Source: Spiribacter salilacus
Lineage (GTDB): Bacteria > Pseudomonadota > Gammaproteobacteria > Nitrococcales > Nitrococcaceae
Direction: 5' to 3'
Length of the DNA: 64,000 nucleotides
Assembly (NCBI RefSeq): GCF_009649225.1
Contig: NZ_WJPP01000004.1
Span: 248,001 to 312,000 of the forward strand
Shown: piece by piece, positions 17,580-25,710 of the stretch
Layout: each line of letters opens with the position of its first letter
How positions within the stretch are numbered: the first letter of the stretch is position 1
The notes under the pieces: generated by a model
What the model saw: only the letters and a program-made list of their open reading frames with translations
What the model was told of the DNA's origin: nothing
Databases searched by the model: none
Program-made: the position numbers and the translations under genes

Positions 17580-18347
17580 ATGAATACCTTGGGTCAGCAA
17601 TCAAATGTGCTTGTTGTGGGTGCCACGGGGGCCATTGGCGCTGCGTTTGTGCGCCGATTGGCTAACCAAGTGGGCGTTCAGCGGGTGTGGGCGGCATCGC
17701 GCCAAGTTCACTCTCCTGTGATGCAAGCTTTGGTAGAGGCCTGTGGCGATACCGTTGTGCCGATTTCCGTCGAGCTCACAGACCCAAGCTCCATTCAGGC
17801 GATGGCAGCGCGTATTGCTGAAGAAACTCCTTGCCTGCATCTGCTGATCAATGCTTTTGGCATTTTGCATGACGATGAGGCGGGCATTCGGCCTGAAAAA
17901 CGCTTAGAAGATCTTTCTGCTGAGGGGCTACTGGCTAACTACCAAATTAATGCGATGGCGCCAGCGCTGATTGGCCGGCATTGCCTTGGATTGCTTAACC
18001 ATAAAGATCGGGCCGTATTTGCCAGTCTTTCTGCCCGTGTGGGCAGTATTACGGATAATTCGTTAGGCGGTTGGTATGCCTATCGGATGAGCAAAGCTGC
18101 ACAGAATATGTTTACTCGCGGGATGGCCATAGAATGCGCGCGGCGGGCGCGGCGAGTGATTTGCTTGGCACTGCACCCAGGCACCACCGATTCGGCCTTA
18201 TCAGCACCGTTTCAATCCCGTGTGCCCACTGGCAAGTTATTTACCCCAGATTTTGTTGCTGAGCAGCTACTGGCACATATCGACCGGGCACAGCCCGAGG
18301 ATTCGGGCCGTTTTATTGCCTGGGATGGTCAGTCTATTCCTTGGTAG
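17580..18347 (+). CDS. Short-chain dehydrogenase/reductase (C-factor-like)
   Basis: NAD(P)-dependent SDR of 255 residues. The Rossmann glycine motif is GATGAIGAAFVRRL near residue 14, the NAG-type region is LINAFG, and the catalytic Ser and Tyr-x-x-x-Lys appear in SLSARVGSI and YAYRMSKAAQNM. The segment GGWYAYRMSKAAQNMFTR and the CLALHPGTTDS region resemble the CsgA/C-factor subgroup. The ATG has AGGAGT about 9 bases upstream. The last 14 bases overlap the convergent M20 peptidase gene. Substrate unknown. Confidence 0.9.
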   Translation: MNTLGQQSNVLVVGATGAIGAAFVRRLANQVGVQRVWAASRQVHSPVMQALVEACGDTVVPISVELTDPSSIQAMAARIAEETPCLHLLINAFGILHDDEAGIRPEKRLEDLSAEGLLANYQINAMAPALIGRHCLGLLNHKDRAVFASLSARVGSITDNSLGGWYAYRMSKAAQNMFTRGMAIECARRARRVICLALHPGTTDSALSAPFQSRVPTGKLFTPDFVAEQLLAHIDRAQPEDSGRFIAWDGQSIPW

Positions 18348-19731
18348 TGGCTTGGGCGGTTAACGCCTCGGCCACAACACCGGTTAGCCGACGAGCCATG
18401 GGCAGGTGCAAAAACTCATTGGGCCCATGCGCGTTTGAGCCTGGCCCCAGCACGCCGGTAACCAAAAACTTAGCCGCTGGAAATTTTCCAGCGAGCAAGT
18501 TCATGAGCGGAATGCTTCCGCCTTCACCCATAAACACGGCGGGCTTGCCAAACCAAGTCTTTGAGGCGCGTTCGAGGCTTTCACCTAACCAGCCTGAAAA
18601 GGCGGGGGCATCCCAGCCATCGGCACCACCACCGCCGTTAAAGCTCACCGAGGCGCCGTAGGGCGGGTTGGCCGTGAGTGCATCGGCCATTGCCTGCGCC
18701 GCGGCGCTGCTTGGCACGGTGGGTGGCAGGCGCATGGACAAGCGCAATGTGGTGCCTGACCGTAGTACGTTGCCCGCTTCACCGGTCGGTGGCAGGCCCT
18801 CGGCACCGATTATCTCTAACCACGGCCGCCATGTGCGATTGAGTATCAGCGTGGCTGGGTCATCGGTGAGTGGCTGCGTTGAGCCGGTAAAAGGAAATTT
18901 ACCAGCCAGCTGCTCACCAATAACTCCTGCGGCAGTTTGGGCTTGCTGTTGTCGCTCTTCAGGAATGGTTGCCTGCAGTGCAGAGAGCTTGATCTCGCCT
19001 GTGGTAGTGTCTTCGATACGATCAAGCAGCTCCCGTGCAATACGAAAGCTAGAGGGCACCACACCGCTGGCATCGCCGGAATGCACGCCCGCTTCGAGCA
19101 CTTTAACGGTCAAATCCCCGGCCAGCATGCCGCGCAGCGAGGTAGTCACCCACAGTTGGTCATAATTGGCGCAGCCAGAGTCGAGGCAAACGACTAACCC
19201 GGGGTTGCCCAGGCGCTTGCCCAGATGGTTGAGGCAGGCGGGCAGGTCGGGGCTGCCGCTTTCTTCAGCACATTCGATAACCAAACGGCAGGTGGGGTAG
19301 GGCAGCCCAGCATCATGCAATAAACGAATCGCCCATAACGAGGCGAACATGGCATAGCCATCATCGGCAGCTCCGCGGCCGTAGAGACGATCATTCTCAA
19401 TAACCGGCTTCCAAGGGCCTTTGCCGGCATCCCACCCCGTCGATTCGGGCTGTTTGTCTAAATGCCCGTACAGGATAGCTTCGCCAGCGCCGGTGCCAGG
19501 GATTTCCACAAACAACAGCGGCGTGCGGCCCGGCAGCCGCAGCACCTCAATTTGCGTGCCCTCTGGGGCATGCTGACGACACCAGTTTTCGGCAAGCGCA
19601 ACAGCCGCATCAATATGCCCATTGCGCGCCCAATCCGCATCAAAGCCGGGCGATAAAGCCGGAATGCGAACAAATTCCATGAGTGTGGGCAGAATGTGTT
19701 GTTCCCAAGCGGTATCGAGTGCTTTTTGCAT
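18334..19731 (-). CDS. M20-family metallopeptidase (dipeptidase-like)
   Basis: Zinc-dependent aminoacylase/carboxypeptidase-fold enzyme of 465 residues, cytoplasmic. Zinc and catalytic motifs are ILYGHLDKQP (His and Asp), GRGAADDGYA (bridging Asp), IECAEESGSPDL (catalytic Glu and second metal Glu), CLDSGC (Asp) and a C-terminal GSNAHGPNE with the last His. The dimerisation domain sits between about residues 205 and 350. This pattern fits the M20 dipeptidase subgroup that includes carnosinase-like enzymes. It lies 12 bases before the start of no other gene on its strand except the DASS transporter upstream (start to stop gap 11 bases), so the two are probably co-transcribed, perhaps for amino acid or peptide use. 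Confidence 0.9.
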   Translation of the reverse strand: MQKALDTAWEQHILPTLMEFVRIPALSPGFDADWARNGHIDAAVALAENWCRQHAPEGTQIEVLRLPGRTPLLFVEIPGTGAGEAILYGHLDKQPESTGWDAGKGPWKPVIENDRLYGRGAADDGYAMFASLWAIRLLHDAGLPYPTCRLVIECAEESGSPDLPACLNHLGKRLGNPGLVVCLDSGCANYDQLWVTTSLRGMLAGDLTVKVLEAGVHSGDASGVVPSSFRIARELLDRIEDTTTGEIKLSALQATIPEERQQQAQTAAGVIGEQLAGKFPFTGSTQPLTDDPATLILNRTWRPWLEIIGAEGLPPTGEAGNVLRSGTTLRLSMRLPPTVPSSAAAQAMADALTANPPYGASVSFNGGGGADGWDAPAFSGWLGESLERASKTWFGKPAVFMGEGGSIPLMNLLAGKFPAAKFLVTGVLGPGSNAHGPNEFLHLPMARRLTGVVAEALTAQATTKE

Positions 19732-19742
19732 GGTTTTGATCC

Positions 19743-21530
19743 TTAAAGTGGCCAGATGCGCGGGATAATCAGCATGGCAACAGTCATTACTAGCAGGTTT
19801 AACGGCAAGCCAAAGCGCACATAATCTAAGAAGCGATAACCGCCGGGGCCCATTACCATCAGGTTAGTCTGATAACCAATAGGCGTTGCAAATGCCGCCG
19901 AGGCCGCCACCATTATCGCCACCACATAAGGCATTGGCGAGGCACCCAGCGCATCGGCAGCCGCCATGGCGATGGGAAAAATAAGCACCGCGGCGGCGTT
20001 ATTGGTAACAGCTTCCGTTGTAATAGAGGTTAACAGGTAGATTGCCAGTAATGTCAAAAGCGGATGGTCTGCGGTCAGGGTAATCACTTGTAGGCCAATT
20101 ACCTCGGCGGCACCGCTGTTGTTTAATGACTGCCCTAGCCCGATTGCGGCCCCAATAACCAGTAGAACATCCCAGCGTATTGCGCGCAGTGCTTCGCTCA
20201 GATTAACGCAGCGCGTAACGATGAGTGCAATCACGGCAAGCAAAGCCGCATTGAGCATCGTGACCCATGGTGATGCGGCTAACAGCACCATAATGGCCAT
20301 AATCGGTAGTGCAATTGGCGCTTTTTCATGCCGCACGGCACTGGAGTCGCTAACACCGCTAACGAGATAAAAGTCACGACTATCGCGATGCGCATCAATA
20401 AATTCTGGGTGAGTTTCTAGCAATAGCGTATCGCCGGGGCGTAAGACAATGTCACCGATTTTGCCTTCTAGCTGGCGGTTACCGCGCGAAACCGCAATAA
20501 CTGCGGCGCGATAGCGTTCGCGAAAGCGACCCACACGAATACTACGGCCAACGAGGGGGCAGGTTTCTGCAACCACCGCCTCAACAAGGCAGCGCTCCGT
20601 TTTTGGCGCTTCTAGGTTTTCTACCGCATCGGTGGCAGGGCGCAGGCCACGCATTTGATGTAAATCGACAACCGAGTCGAGAATGCCAACAAGCACTAGC
20701 CGATCACCACCTTGCAGGCGTTCGTTGGGACCAACCGCCGGAATGATACGGCCATGGCGCTCAATTTCGGCCAAGAAAAGCCCGGGCAGATGGCGCAGTC
20801 CCGCCTCTTCAACGGTTTGATCGACAAGCGCCCCGTCTTCCTCAACCTCTACCTCAACCGTGTAGCGTTTTGGATCAAGCTGCTCGCGTCGCGCATCGGC
20901 TCGATCCGGCAGCAACAGGCCTGACATTAAAACGATATAAAGCAGACCCAGCGCCAAGGCAGGAATGCCCACCCAAGCAAGGTCGAACAGGGCAAGGCCA
21001 AGGCCATCGCGCTCCAATAAAAGCTCGTTAACAATAAGGTTGGTACTGGTGCCAATTAATGTACAAGTACCGCCAAGAATGGCCGCGTAGCTCAACGGCA
21101 AATAAAGCCGTGACGCCGGCACTTTTAGGCGACGGGCCAGATCATCTATCACGGGTAAAAAGACCGCCACAATCGGCGTGTTATTTAAAAATGCACTTAA
21201 GCCAGCGACTGGGGTGAGCAGCCGAATTTGTGCTGAGGCAAGACCTTTTGCCTGACCCAGTAGCGGTTGAATAAGCCACTGAATGGCGCCAGTGCGGGTA
21301 AGTCCATTGGCCACGGCAAAAAGCAGCCCAACGGTGATGAGCCCGATATTGCCAAAGCCACTGGCGGCCTCACCAGCACTTAGTAATCGGTTGGAGCCCG
21401 TAGCTGCGGCGGTAGTCATTAATATGGCAAGCGCGGTAAATAAGGCAGCCAAAGGTGATGCCCGATGCGATGCCATCGCGATGAGTGCAGCAAGAACCAC
21501 CCCAAGGGTGAGCCATCCCTCCCACAACAT
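19743..21530 (-). CDS. DASS/SLC13-family transporter with two TrkA-C domains
   Basis: Divalent anion:Na+ symporter family membrane protein of 595 residues, with hydrophobic blocks at about 1-195 and 395-595. Between them is a soluble region with two RCK_C/TrkA-C repeats (ending in [17 protein letters not shown] and [16 protein letters not shown]), a layout common in bacterial sulfate or dicarboxylate carriers. The hairpin signature [15 protein letters not shown] appears in the first half and [16 protein letters not shown] in the second; both contain the SNT-like substrate and sodium motifs. The substrate (sulfate, C4-acids or another anion) is not clear. Located between proQ and the peptidase on the same strand with short gaps. 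Confidence 0.88.
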   Translation of the reverse strand: MLWEGWLTLGVVLAALIAMASHRASPLAALFTALAILMTTAAATGSNRLLSAGEAASGFGNIGLITVGLLFAVANGLTRTGAIQWLIQPLLGQAKGLASAQIRLLTPVAGLSAFLNNTPIVAVFLPVIDDLARRLKVPASRLYLPLSYAAILGGTCTLIGTSTNLIVNELLLERDGLGLALFDLAWVGIPALALGLLYIVLMSGLLLPDRADARREQLDPKRYTVEVEVEEDGALVDQTVEEAGLRHLPGLFLAEIERHGRIIPAVGPNERLQGGDRLVLVGILDSVVDLHQMRGLRPATDAVENLEAPKTERCLVEAVVAETCPLVGRSIRVGRFRERYRAAVIAVSRGNRQLEGKIGDIVLRPGDTLLLETHPEFIDAHRDSRDFYLVSGVSDSSAVRHEKAPIALPIMAIMVLLAASPWVTMLNAALLAVIALIVTRCVNLSEALRAIRWDVLLVIGAAIGLGQSLNNSGAAEVIGLQVITLTADHPLLTLLAIYLLTSITTEAVTNNAAAVLIFPIAMAAADALGASPMPYVVAIMVAASAAFATPIGYQTNLMVMGPGGYRFLDYVRFGLPLNLLVMTVAMLIIPRIWPL

Positions 21531-21541
21531 GCACTGCTCCC

Positions 21542-22018
21542 TTAGTCTTTGTTGTTGAAGTGTTCGGCTAGGCGATTAAGCTTAGCGGCACGGCGCTCGG
21601 CTGCGGCTGCCTCTGCCTGTGCTTTGCGACGCGCCTCTGCAGCGGCTTTTTGCTGTGTCCGTCGGTCTTTAGCAGCGGCGATGGCTTCAGGCGATACCGC
21701 TTCGACGGTTTCTCCCTGCAGGTTAATTCGGGGTTTGCCGTCAATAATGGCCTGCAGGTAGGCAGGGGACCCGGTATAACGAGCCAGCGCTTGCCGAACC
21801 AGCCATGCCGGCGTTTCTGCTAGCGTTTCATGCTCGGTTAGTGCTGCCTTCAGCGTTGCCTGTATACCAATCGCCAGAGGACGCACGGCGGCACGGTCTG
21901 CGGTAAAGCACTGTGGAAAGTGCTCGCAGAGTGCTTGCAAGAACACTCGGGTGCGTTCAGCCCGACGGCGCTTTTGATTATCGGTTGTCCCCATACCCGA
22001 AAGCATACCCGAATGCAT
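21542..22018 (-). CDS. proQ: ProQ/FinO-domain RNA chaperone
   Basis: Global RNA-binding protein of up to 158 residues. The ProQ/FINO domain covers roughly residues 20-110, with LCEHFPQCFTADRAAVRPLAIGI and ALARYTGSPAYLQAI as recognisable segments and RINLQGETVEAVS following. The C-terminus is an Ala/Arg/Lys-rich helix (about 112-150) typical of a flexible RNA-binding tail. No C-terminal Tudor-like domain is present, so it is the short form. The start is uncertain: three in-frame ATGs (22018, 22006, 21994) arise from a 12-bp tandem repeat, and none has a strong ribosome binding site. The 21994 ATG (MGTTDNQKRRR) gives the most usual N-terminus. Confidence 0.87.
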   Translation of the reverse strand: MHSGMLSGMGTTDNQKRRRAERTRVFLQALCEHFPQCFTADRAAVRPLAIGIQATLKAALTEHETLAETPAWLVRQALARYTGSPAYLQAIIDGKPRINLQGETVEAVSPEAIAAAKDRRTQQKAAAEARRKAQAEAAAAERRAAKLNRLAEHFNNKD

Positions 22019-22086
22019 CGTGACTCAACAGACTGCGCGCGCGGCTGTATGATAGAGGTATGCGCGCTGTAAAAGGAGGCAAAGCA

Positions 22087-22506
22087 ATGAATGCCGATGC
22101 TCTAATCTCTAAAGAAATTCTTTTGCAGATTCTAGAAGAAAGCCCATTTGAGCATATGGATAGTAGTGTGCACGTAATGGACAGTAGTGTTGGCAAAGGC
22201 CATGAGCTTGCTGGTGTATCCATTTACGGTAATGAACGAGGCTGGACGGCGCAGATTAATTGGCGCGCGGTTATTGAAGCCGATGAAATTACGCTGCGCG
22301 TGGGCGATGGCGATACGGGTGAGCGGGCGTATGAGCTGCGTGATGAGCACCGTTCAAGGATTGCTGTTGGTAACGCAGATGGTGCCGTTGCCAGCCCAGA
22401 TGAAATTTCCGCCGTGGTTGCCAAATCGCGGCTTGCGCGCAGTTGGGAGTCTGATGTGCTTGGTGTGCTGCGGGATACGCGTGAGCGACAGGCAACCATT
22501 CATTAA
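22087..22506 (+). CDS. Uncharacterised small acidic protein
   Basis: I do not recognise this 139-residue protein. It is acidic, has no signal peptide or membrane segment, and contains a central region (HELAGVSIYGNERGWTAQIN) that looks like alternating beta strands, then GDTGERAYELRDEHRS and a helical C-terminus. A very good ribosome binding site, AAAGGAGG, stands 7 bases before ATG 22087, so the start is clear and the gene is well translated. It is followed by an overlapping glycosylase-like gene (26 bases) and then the creatininase gene, so all three probably form one transcript leading into the putative pteridine cluster. Confidence 0.7.
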   Translation: MNADALISKEILLQILEESPFEHMDSSVHVMDSSVGKGHELAGVSIYGNERGWTAQINWRAVIEADEITLRVGDGDTGERAYELRDEHRSRIAVGNADGAVASPDEISAVVAKSRLARSWESDVLGVLRDTRERQATIH

Positions 22507-23131
22507 CGCGGGGCTTCGAGCCCTCGCTCAAAACCTCGAAGGTGTTGACCGCAGTGCCTATGCGGCTGCTGGCCGAGACCCCTGCGAGCCGATTTTTGGC
22601 CTTGGGCCAAAGCATGCAAAGATTGCCTTTTTTGGCCGTGACCCTGGGCGTGAAGAAGTTAACGTCGGCCTGCCCTTTGTTGGCGCGGGTGGCCGGCAGA
22701 TTCGCAATGTATTGCATGCGCGTGATCCTGACATGGCGGGAGATGCCTATTTTTGGGCAAACACAGTGCCTTATAAGCCAATCGGTAATAAGGCCTGGTC
22801 AATGTCGGTGAAGCGCCAGTTTCAGCCGTTAGTGGCTGAGGTTTTGCTTACGCAGTGGCATGGAGACAACGTCATTACGTTAGGACGTGAGGCATTTTTT
22901 TGGTTTGCCCTTGCTCAAAGCAAAGCCGTGGGTCAGGCAATTAAAACCCATTGGGAATCTGCGGATCGGTTTACTAAAAGCTTGCCGATTGAATACCAAG
23001 GGCCAACAGCAGTTGCAGGGCGAACATTAACACTGCACCCCTTGCCGCATCCCTCACCACTAAACGCAGTCTGGTTTAAGCGTTTTCCCAATTTGCTGGC
23101 AGACCGTTTAGATGCTTTGGAGCGCCGCTAA
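22481..23131 (+). CDS. Uracil-DNA glycosylase superfamily protein
   Basis: About 216 residues. The segment IAFFGRDPGREEVNVGLPFVGAGGRQI corresponds to UDG motif 1 of families 4/5 (GEDPGxxE...GxPFVGxAG). LTLHPLPHPSPLN is motif 2 (HPSP). There is no clear set of four Fe-S cysteines of the family 4 enzymes: only one Cys (DPCEPIFGLG) precedes motif 1. The enzyme may remove uracil or another modified base, or act on free nucleobases. The GTG at 22481 overlaps the end of the previous gene by 26 bases, and the open frame to the left lacks family similarity. Its stop overlaps the creatininase start (TAATG), which makes a link with the downstream pathway possible. Confidence 0.78.
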   Translation: MSDRQPFINAGLRALAQNLEGVDRSAYAAAGRDPCEPIFGLGPKHAKIAFFGRDPGREEVNVGLPFVGAGGRQIRNVLHARDPDMAGDAYFWANTVPYKPIGNKAWSMSVKRQFQPLVAEVLLTQWHGDNVITLGREAFFWFALAQSKAVGQAIKTHWESADRFTKSLPIEYQGPTAVAGRTLTLHPLPHPSPLNAVWFKRFPNLLADRLDALERR

Positions 23132-23877
23132 TGGCAGTACATCACTGGAAAACGCTAGCAGCGCCTGATATTCCGGCGTTAATGGCTAAAAACCCGGTCG
23201 CCATTCTGCCAATGGGTGCCTTCGAGCAGCATGGCCCGCACCTTCCATTTGCCACCGATAGTTTGTTGGCTGAATCATTGGTTGACTATGCGCTTGAGCA
23301 ACTATCAGGCCCGATTTCAGTGATTCGGCTACCGCTCCTGCCGCTTGGCGATAGCATTGAGCATCATGCATTTGCCGGTACGCTATCGTTAGAGCCCAAT
23401 ACGCTGCAGGCTGTAGCGTATGAATGCGGCGCAAGCTTTGCAGCGGCCGGCGGGCGGCGGTTGGTTTTTTTTAGTGGGCATGGTGGCAATAAAGCCGGCT
23501 TAGATATTGCCGCTACGCGTTTGCGTCGGGATTTTGGGCTGCAGGTGGCCAGCGTTTGTTACTTTGACTGGCCAATACCAGAAAGCCTTTTGCCTGCGGC
23601 TGTGCGGCAGTACGATTTGCACGGCGGTGCAATAGAAACCGCTCTAATGCGCTATTTTATGCCTGATTTGGTGCGTGATGCGGCCGTGTCTGATTGGCAG
23701 CCCAACGCCACCGCCGCGTTGCTCAATGGCCAATTAGCTTGGATGGCAGAAGATCTTTGCGCGGCGGGCGTTGCAGGCAACGCCACACTGGGCACAAGCG
23801 AGCTCGGTGAGCAGCTCGCTGCGCGTTATGCCATGGCTTTAAATCAGCTCATCATCGAGATGGCTGATCTTCAATAA
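23131..23877 (+). CDS. Creatininase-family amidohydrolase (ArfB/MftE-like)
   Basis: Metal-dependent hydrolase of 248 residues. The family motifs are complete: MGAFEQHGPHLPFATD (Glu, two His and Asp metal ligands), FFSGHGGNKAGL (HGGN) and DLHGGAIETALMRYF (HxGxxETS-type). Known members are creatininase, the archaeal riboflavin-pathway deformylase ArfB, and the mycofactocin protein MftE. Adjacent genes are a GTP cyclohydrolase II and a RibD-C-type reductase, which makes an ArfB-like formamide hydrolase role on a pyrimidine intermediate the best guess. The last 26 bases overlap the convergent cyclohydrolase gene. Inference from neighbourhood only: the substrate is not shown by sequence. Confidence 0.85.
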   Translation: MAVHHWKTLAAPDIPALMAKNPVAILPMGAFEQHGPHLPFATDSLLAESLVDYALEQLSGPISVIRLPLLPLGDSIEHHAFAGTLSLEPNTLQAVAYECGASFAAAGGRRLVFFSGHGGNKAGLDIAATRLRRDFGLQVASVCYFDWPIPESLLPAAVRQYDLHGGAIETALMRYFMPDLVRDAAVSDWQPNATAALLNGQLAWMAEDLCAAGVAGNATLGTSELGEQLAARYAMALNQLIIEMADLQ

Positions 23878-24961
23878 GAATCTCGTCAAGCAAATGGCCA
23901 GCACGATCAGACTTGGCATTCAGGTAACGCGCGTTGTGGTGGTTAAGCTCACCAAGTACCGCTTCACGGCCTTTTACAGAAATACCGGCTGCCTCAAGGG
24001 CGTTAATTTTGGCGGGGTTATTGGTAAATAGCGTCAATTGCTTAATACCTAAATCCTGCAAGATCGCGGCTGTGCCCTCGTATTGGCGTTCATCATCGCC
24101 AAAGCCTAATTCTGCGTCTGCATCAATCGTGTCATATCCACTATCTTGCAGCGCATAGGCCCGTAATTTGTTGGCAAGACCAATACCCCGGCCTTCTTGA
24201 TCGAGATAGAGCAAAACCCCTCCGCCCGCAGCGGCAATGCCTGCCACACCGCGGCGCAGTTGCTCGCCGCAGTCACAGCGCAGCGACCCAAATAAATCAC
24301 CGGTCAGGCAGGCAGAATGCAGTCTTACCGCTGGTGCGTCTGGCCATTCATTAGGATTACCAACAATAACCGCAACATGCTCACCCAGGCCATCGGGTTC
24401 GCGATACAGCACAAATCGGGCCTCTTCCGATTCGCTGAGCGGAACGCGAGCCTCGCTAATACGCTCGGGCTTTTCGGTGGTCTGGGCGTTAATCTGCTGC
24501 AGCAACGGTCGCGGAACGGAGAGGAGCTCTCCGTCGATTACTTGCTGTGCCACGATAGCGGTGTATTGGGGCGCAATGCTGGCGGAAATTAAACAAGGCA
24601 GTAAACGCGCGCGCCGCGCCAGCGCAATAGCTGCGGTATCCATTAAATGCAAATGAGCTATCGGGGCGATTTGGTTTTTAGCAGTGCCTGCGCAACATAG
24701 CCCGGCAAGTGCTTCAATGTTCGGTGTATCCGCTAAAGATAAGGCAACGGGGCCATCCCCTTCCGTTGCATAGCCTAGAGAGCGAGCGCGGTGCGCAGTT
24801 ACCAAAAGGCGTAGCGGCTTTTCGGTAAATGCCTTGAGCATTTCTAGCCGGTTTGCGTTGAGTGTCTCTACAGCCAGAATTAAACTGGGGTCTCGTTCAT
24901 CACTTAAAAAAAGTGGCTCGCCACTTCTAAGCTCTGCCAGCGCTCGTCGGATGCGTTGCAT
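23852..24961 (-). CDS. ribA: GTP cyclohydrolase II with degenerate N-terminal RibB-like domain
   Basis: 369 residues. The C-terminal half (about 175-369) is a complete GTP cyclohydrolase II: zinc cysteines C218, C229 and C231 in HSACLTGDLFGSLRCDCG, the catalytic YLDQEGRGIGL, FGDDERQYE and the final FTNNPAKINALEAAG. The first 170 residues are alignable by eye with the dihydroxybutanone-phosphate synthase RibB (ALAELRSGEPLFLSDERD at the start), but the DDEDRENEGD acid motif and the GHTEA region of RibB are missing, so that half should be inactive. Start ATG has GGAG 8 bases upstream. 35 bases separate it from the divergent reductase gene, too short for an FMN riboswitch. Probably a paralogue serving the cluster rather than normal riboflavin synthesis. 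Confidence 0.9.
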   Translation of the reverse strand: MQRIRRALAELRSGEPLFLSDERDPSLILAVETLNANRLEMLKAFTEKPLRLLVTAHRARSLGYATEGDGPVALSLADTPNIEALAGLCCAGTAKNQIAPIAHLHLMDTAAIALARRARLLPCLISASIAPQYTAIVAQQVIDGELLSVPRPLLQQINAQTTEKPERISEARVPLSESEEARFVLYREPDGLGEHVAVIVGNPNEWPDAPAVRLHSACLTGDLFGSLRCDCGEQLRRGVAGIAAAGGGVLLYLDQEGRGIGLANKLRAYALQDSGYDTIDADAELGFGDDERQYEGTAAILQDLGIKQLTLFTNNPAKINALEAAGISVKGREAVLGELNHHNARYLNAKSDRAGHLLDEILIEDQPSR

Positions 24962-24996
24962 TATGACTCCTTATTTTTGTTCAAAAGGAATAGACC

Positions 24997-25710
24997 ATGG
25001 AGCAGGGTAACAATTCCCCGTACGACGTATTACGGGATCATTACGCCAATAGGCCACAGGTGATTGCGCAATTAGGGCAGAGTTTAGATGGCCGTATTGC
25101 AACCGTCACTGGCCATTCCCATTTTGTCACAAGCCAAGCTGATCGGGTTCACCTGCATCAACTACGTGAAATCTGTGATGCGGTACTCATTGGCCCAGGC
25201 ACTCTGATTAAAGATAACCCCCAATTAACGGTGCGGCACGTTGCTGGGGCAAATCCGCTACGTGTGATTATGGCGCCCCGAGCGCCATTTGACACACACT
25301 ATGCCGTTTTTAATGATCATCAGGCGCCTACCTTATTGTTGCTGCCCCCCGATCAGACAGTATCGCTGCCTGCGCATATTGAATGCCTGTATCCGCAGCC
25401 CTATACCCCACAGGGTATCTTGGCGGCATTAGCAAAGCGGGGCGTGCAACAATTGCTGGTTGAAGGCGGAGCGAGAACGGTGTCTGCCTGGTTTGCTGCT
25501 GACTTATTGGATTGGCTTTATTTAACCATTGCACCGGTCGTGATTGGCGCGGGGCCAACGGGGCTTACGCTGCCGCCCATTAGCCACATGGATCAGGCCA
25601 AGCGTTTGCCGGTTAAACGCTTTTCGCTGGGTGAAGATATGTTGTTCAGACTGGACTGCCGCGCCGCCAAATCACCACAAGACCCGGCAGAGCCGTCAGT
25701 AGAGCCATAA
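24997..25710 (+). CDS. RibD C-terminal-domain reductase (diaminopyrimidinone reductase-like)
   Basis: Dihydrofolate-reductase-fold protein of 237 residues equivalent to the reductase half of RibD or archaeal ArfC, without the deaminase half. Diagnostic segments are AQLGQSLDGRIATVTG, CDAVLIGPGTLIKDNPQLT, LLVEGGARTVSAWF and IAPVVIGAGPTGL. These bind NADPH and the ribosylamino-pyrimidine phosphate. The known activity is reduction of the ribosyl side chain to ribityl. AAAAGGAA precedes the ATG. The gene is divergent from the cyclohydrolase gene. Its last 65 bases overlap the convergent membrane-protein gene, a long overlap for two real genes. Function within this cluster is inferred. Confidence 0.9.
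   Translation: MEQGNNSPYDVLRDHYANRPQVIAQLGQSLDGRIATVTGHSHFVTSQADRVHLHQLREICDAVLIGPGTLIKDNPQLTVRHVAGANPLRVIMAPRAPFDTHYAVFNDHQAPTLLLLPPDQTVSLPAHIECLYPQPYTPQGILAALAKRGVQQLLVEGGARTVSAWFAADLLDWLYLTIAPVVIGAGPTGLTLPPISHMDQAKRLPVKRFSLGEDMLFRLDCRAAKSPQDPAEPSVEP

Noticed and set aside
18668-19165. 165-codon plus-strand frame opposite the M20 peptidase
   Set aside because: Ser/Pro/Arg-rich composition typical of an antisense shadow; the peptidase motifs on the other strand explain the region.
24962-24996. FMN riboswitch before the cyclohydrolase or reductase gene
   Set aside because: The divergent spacer is only 35 bases, too short for an RFN element.
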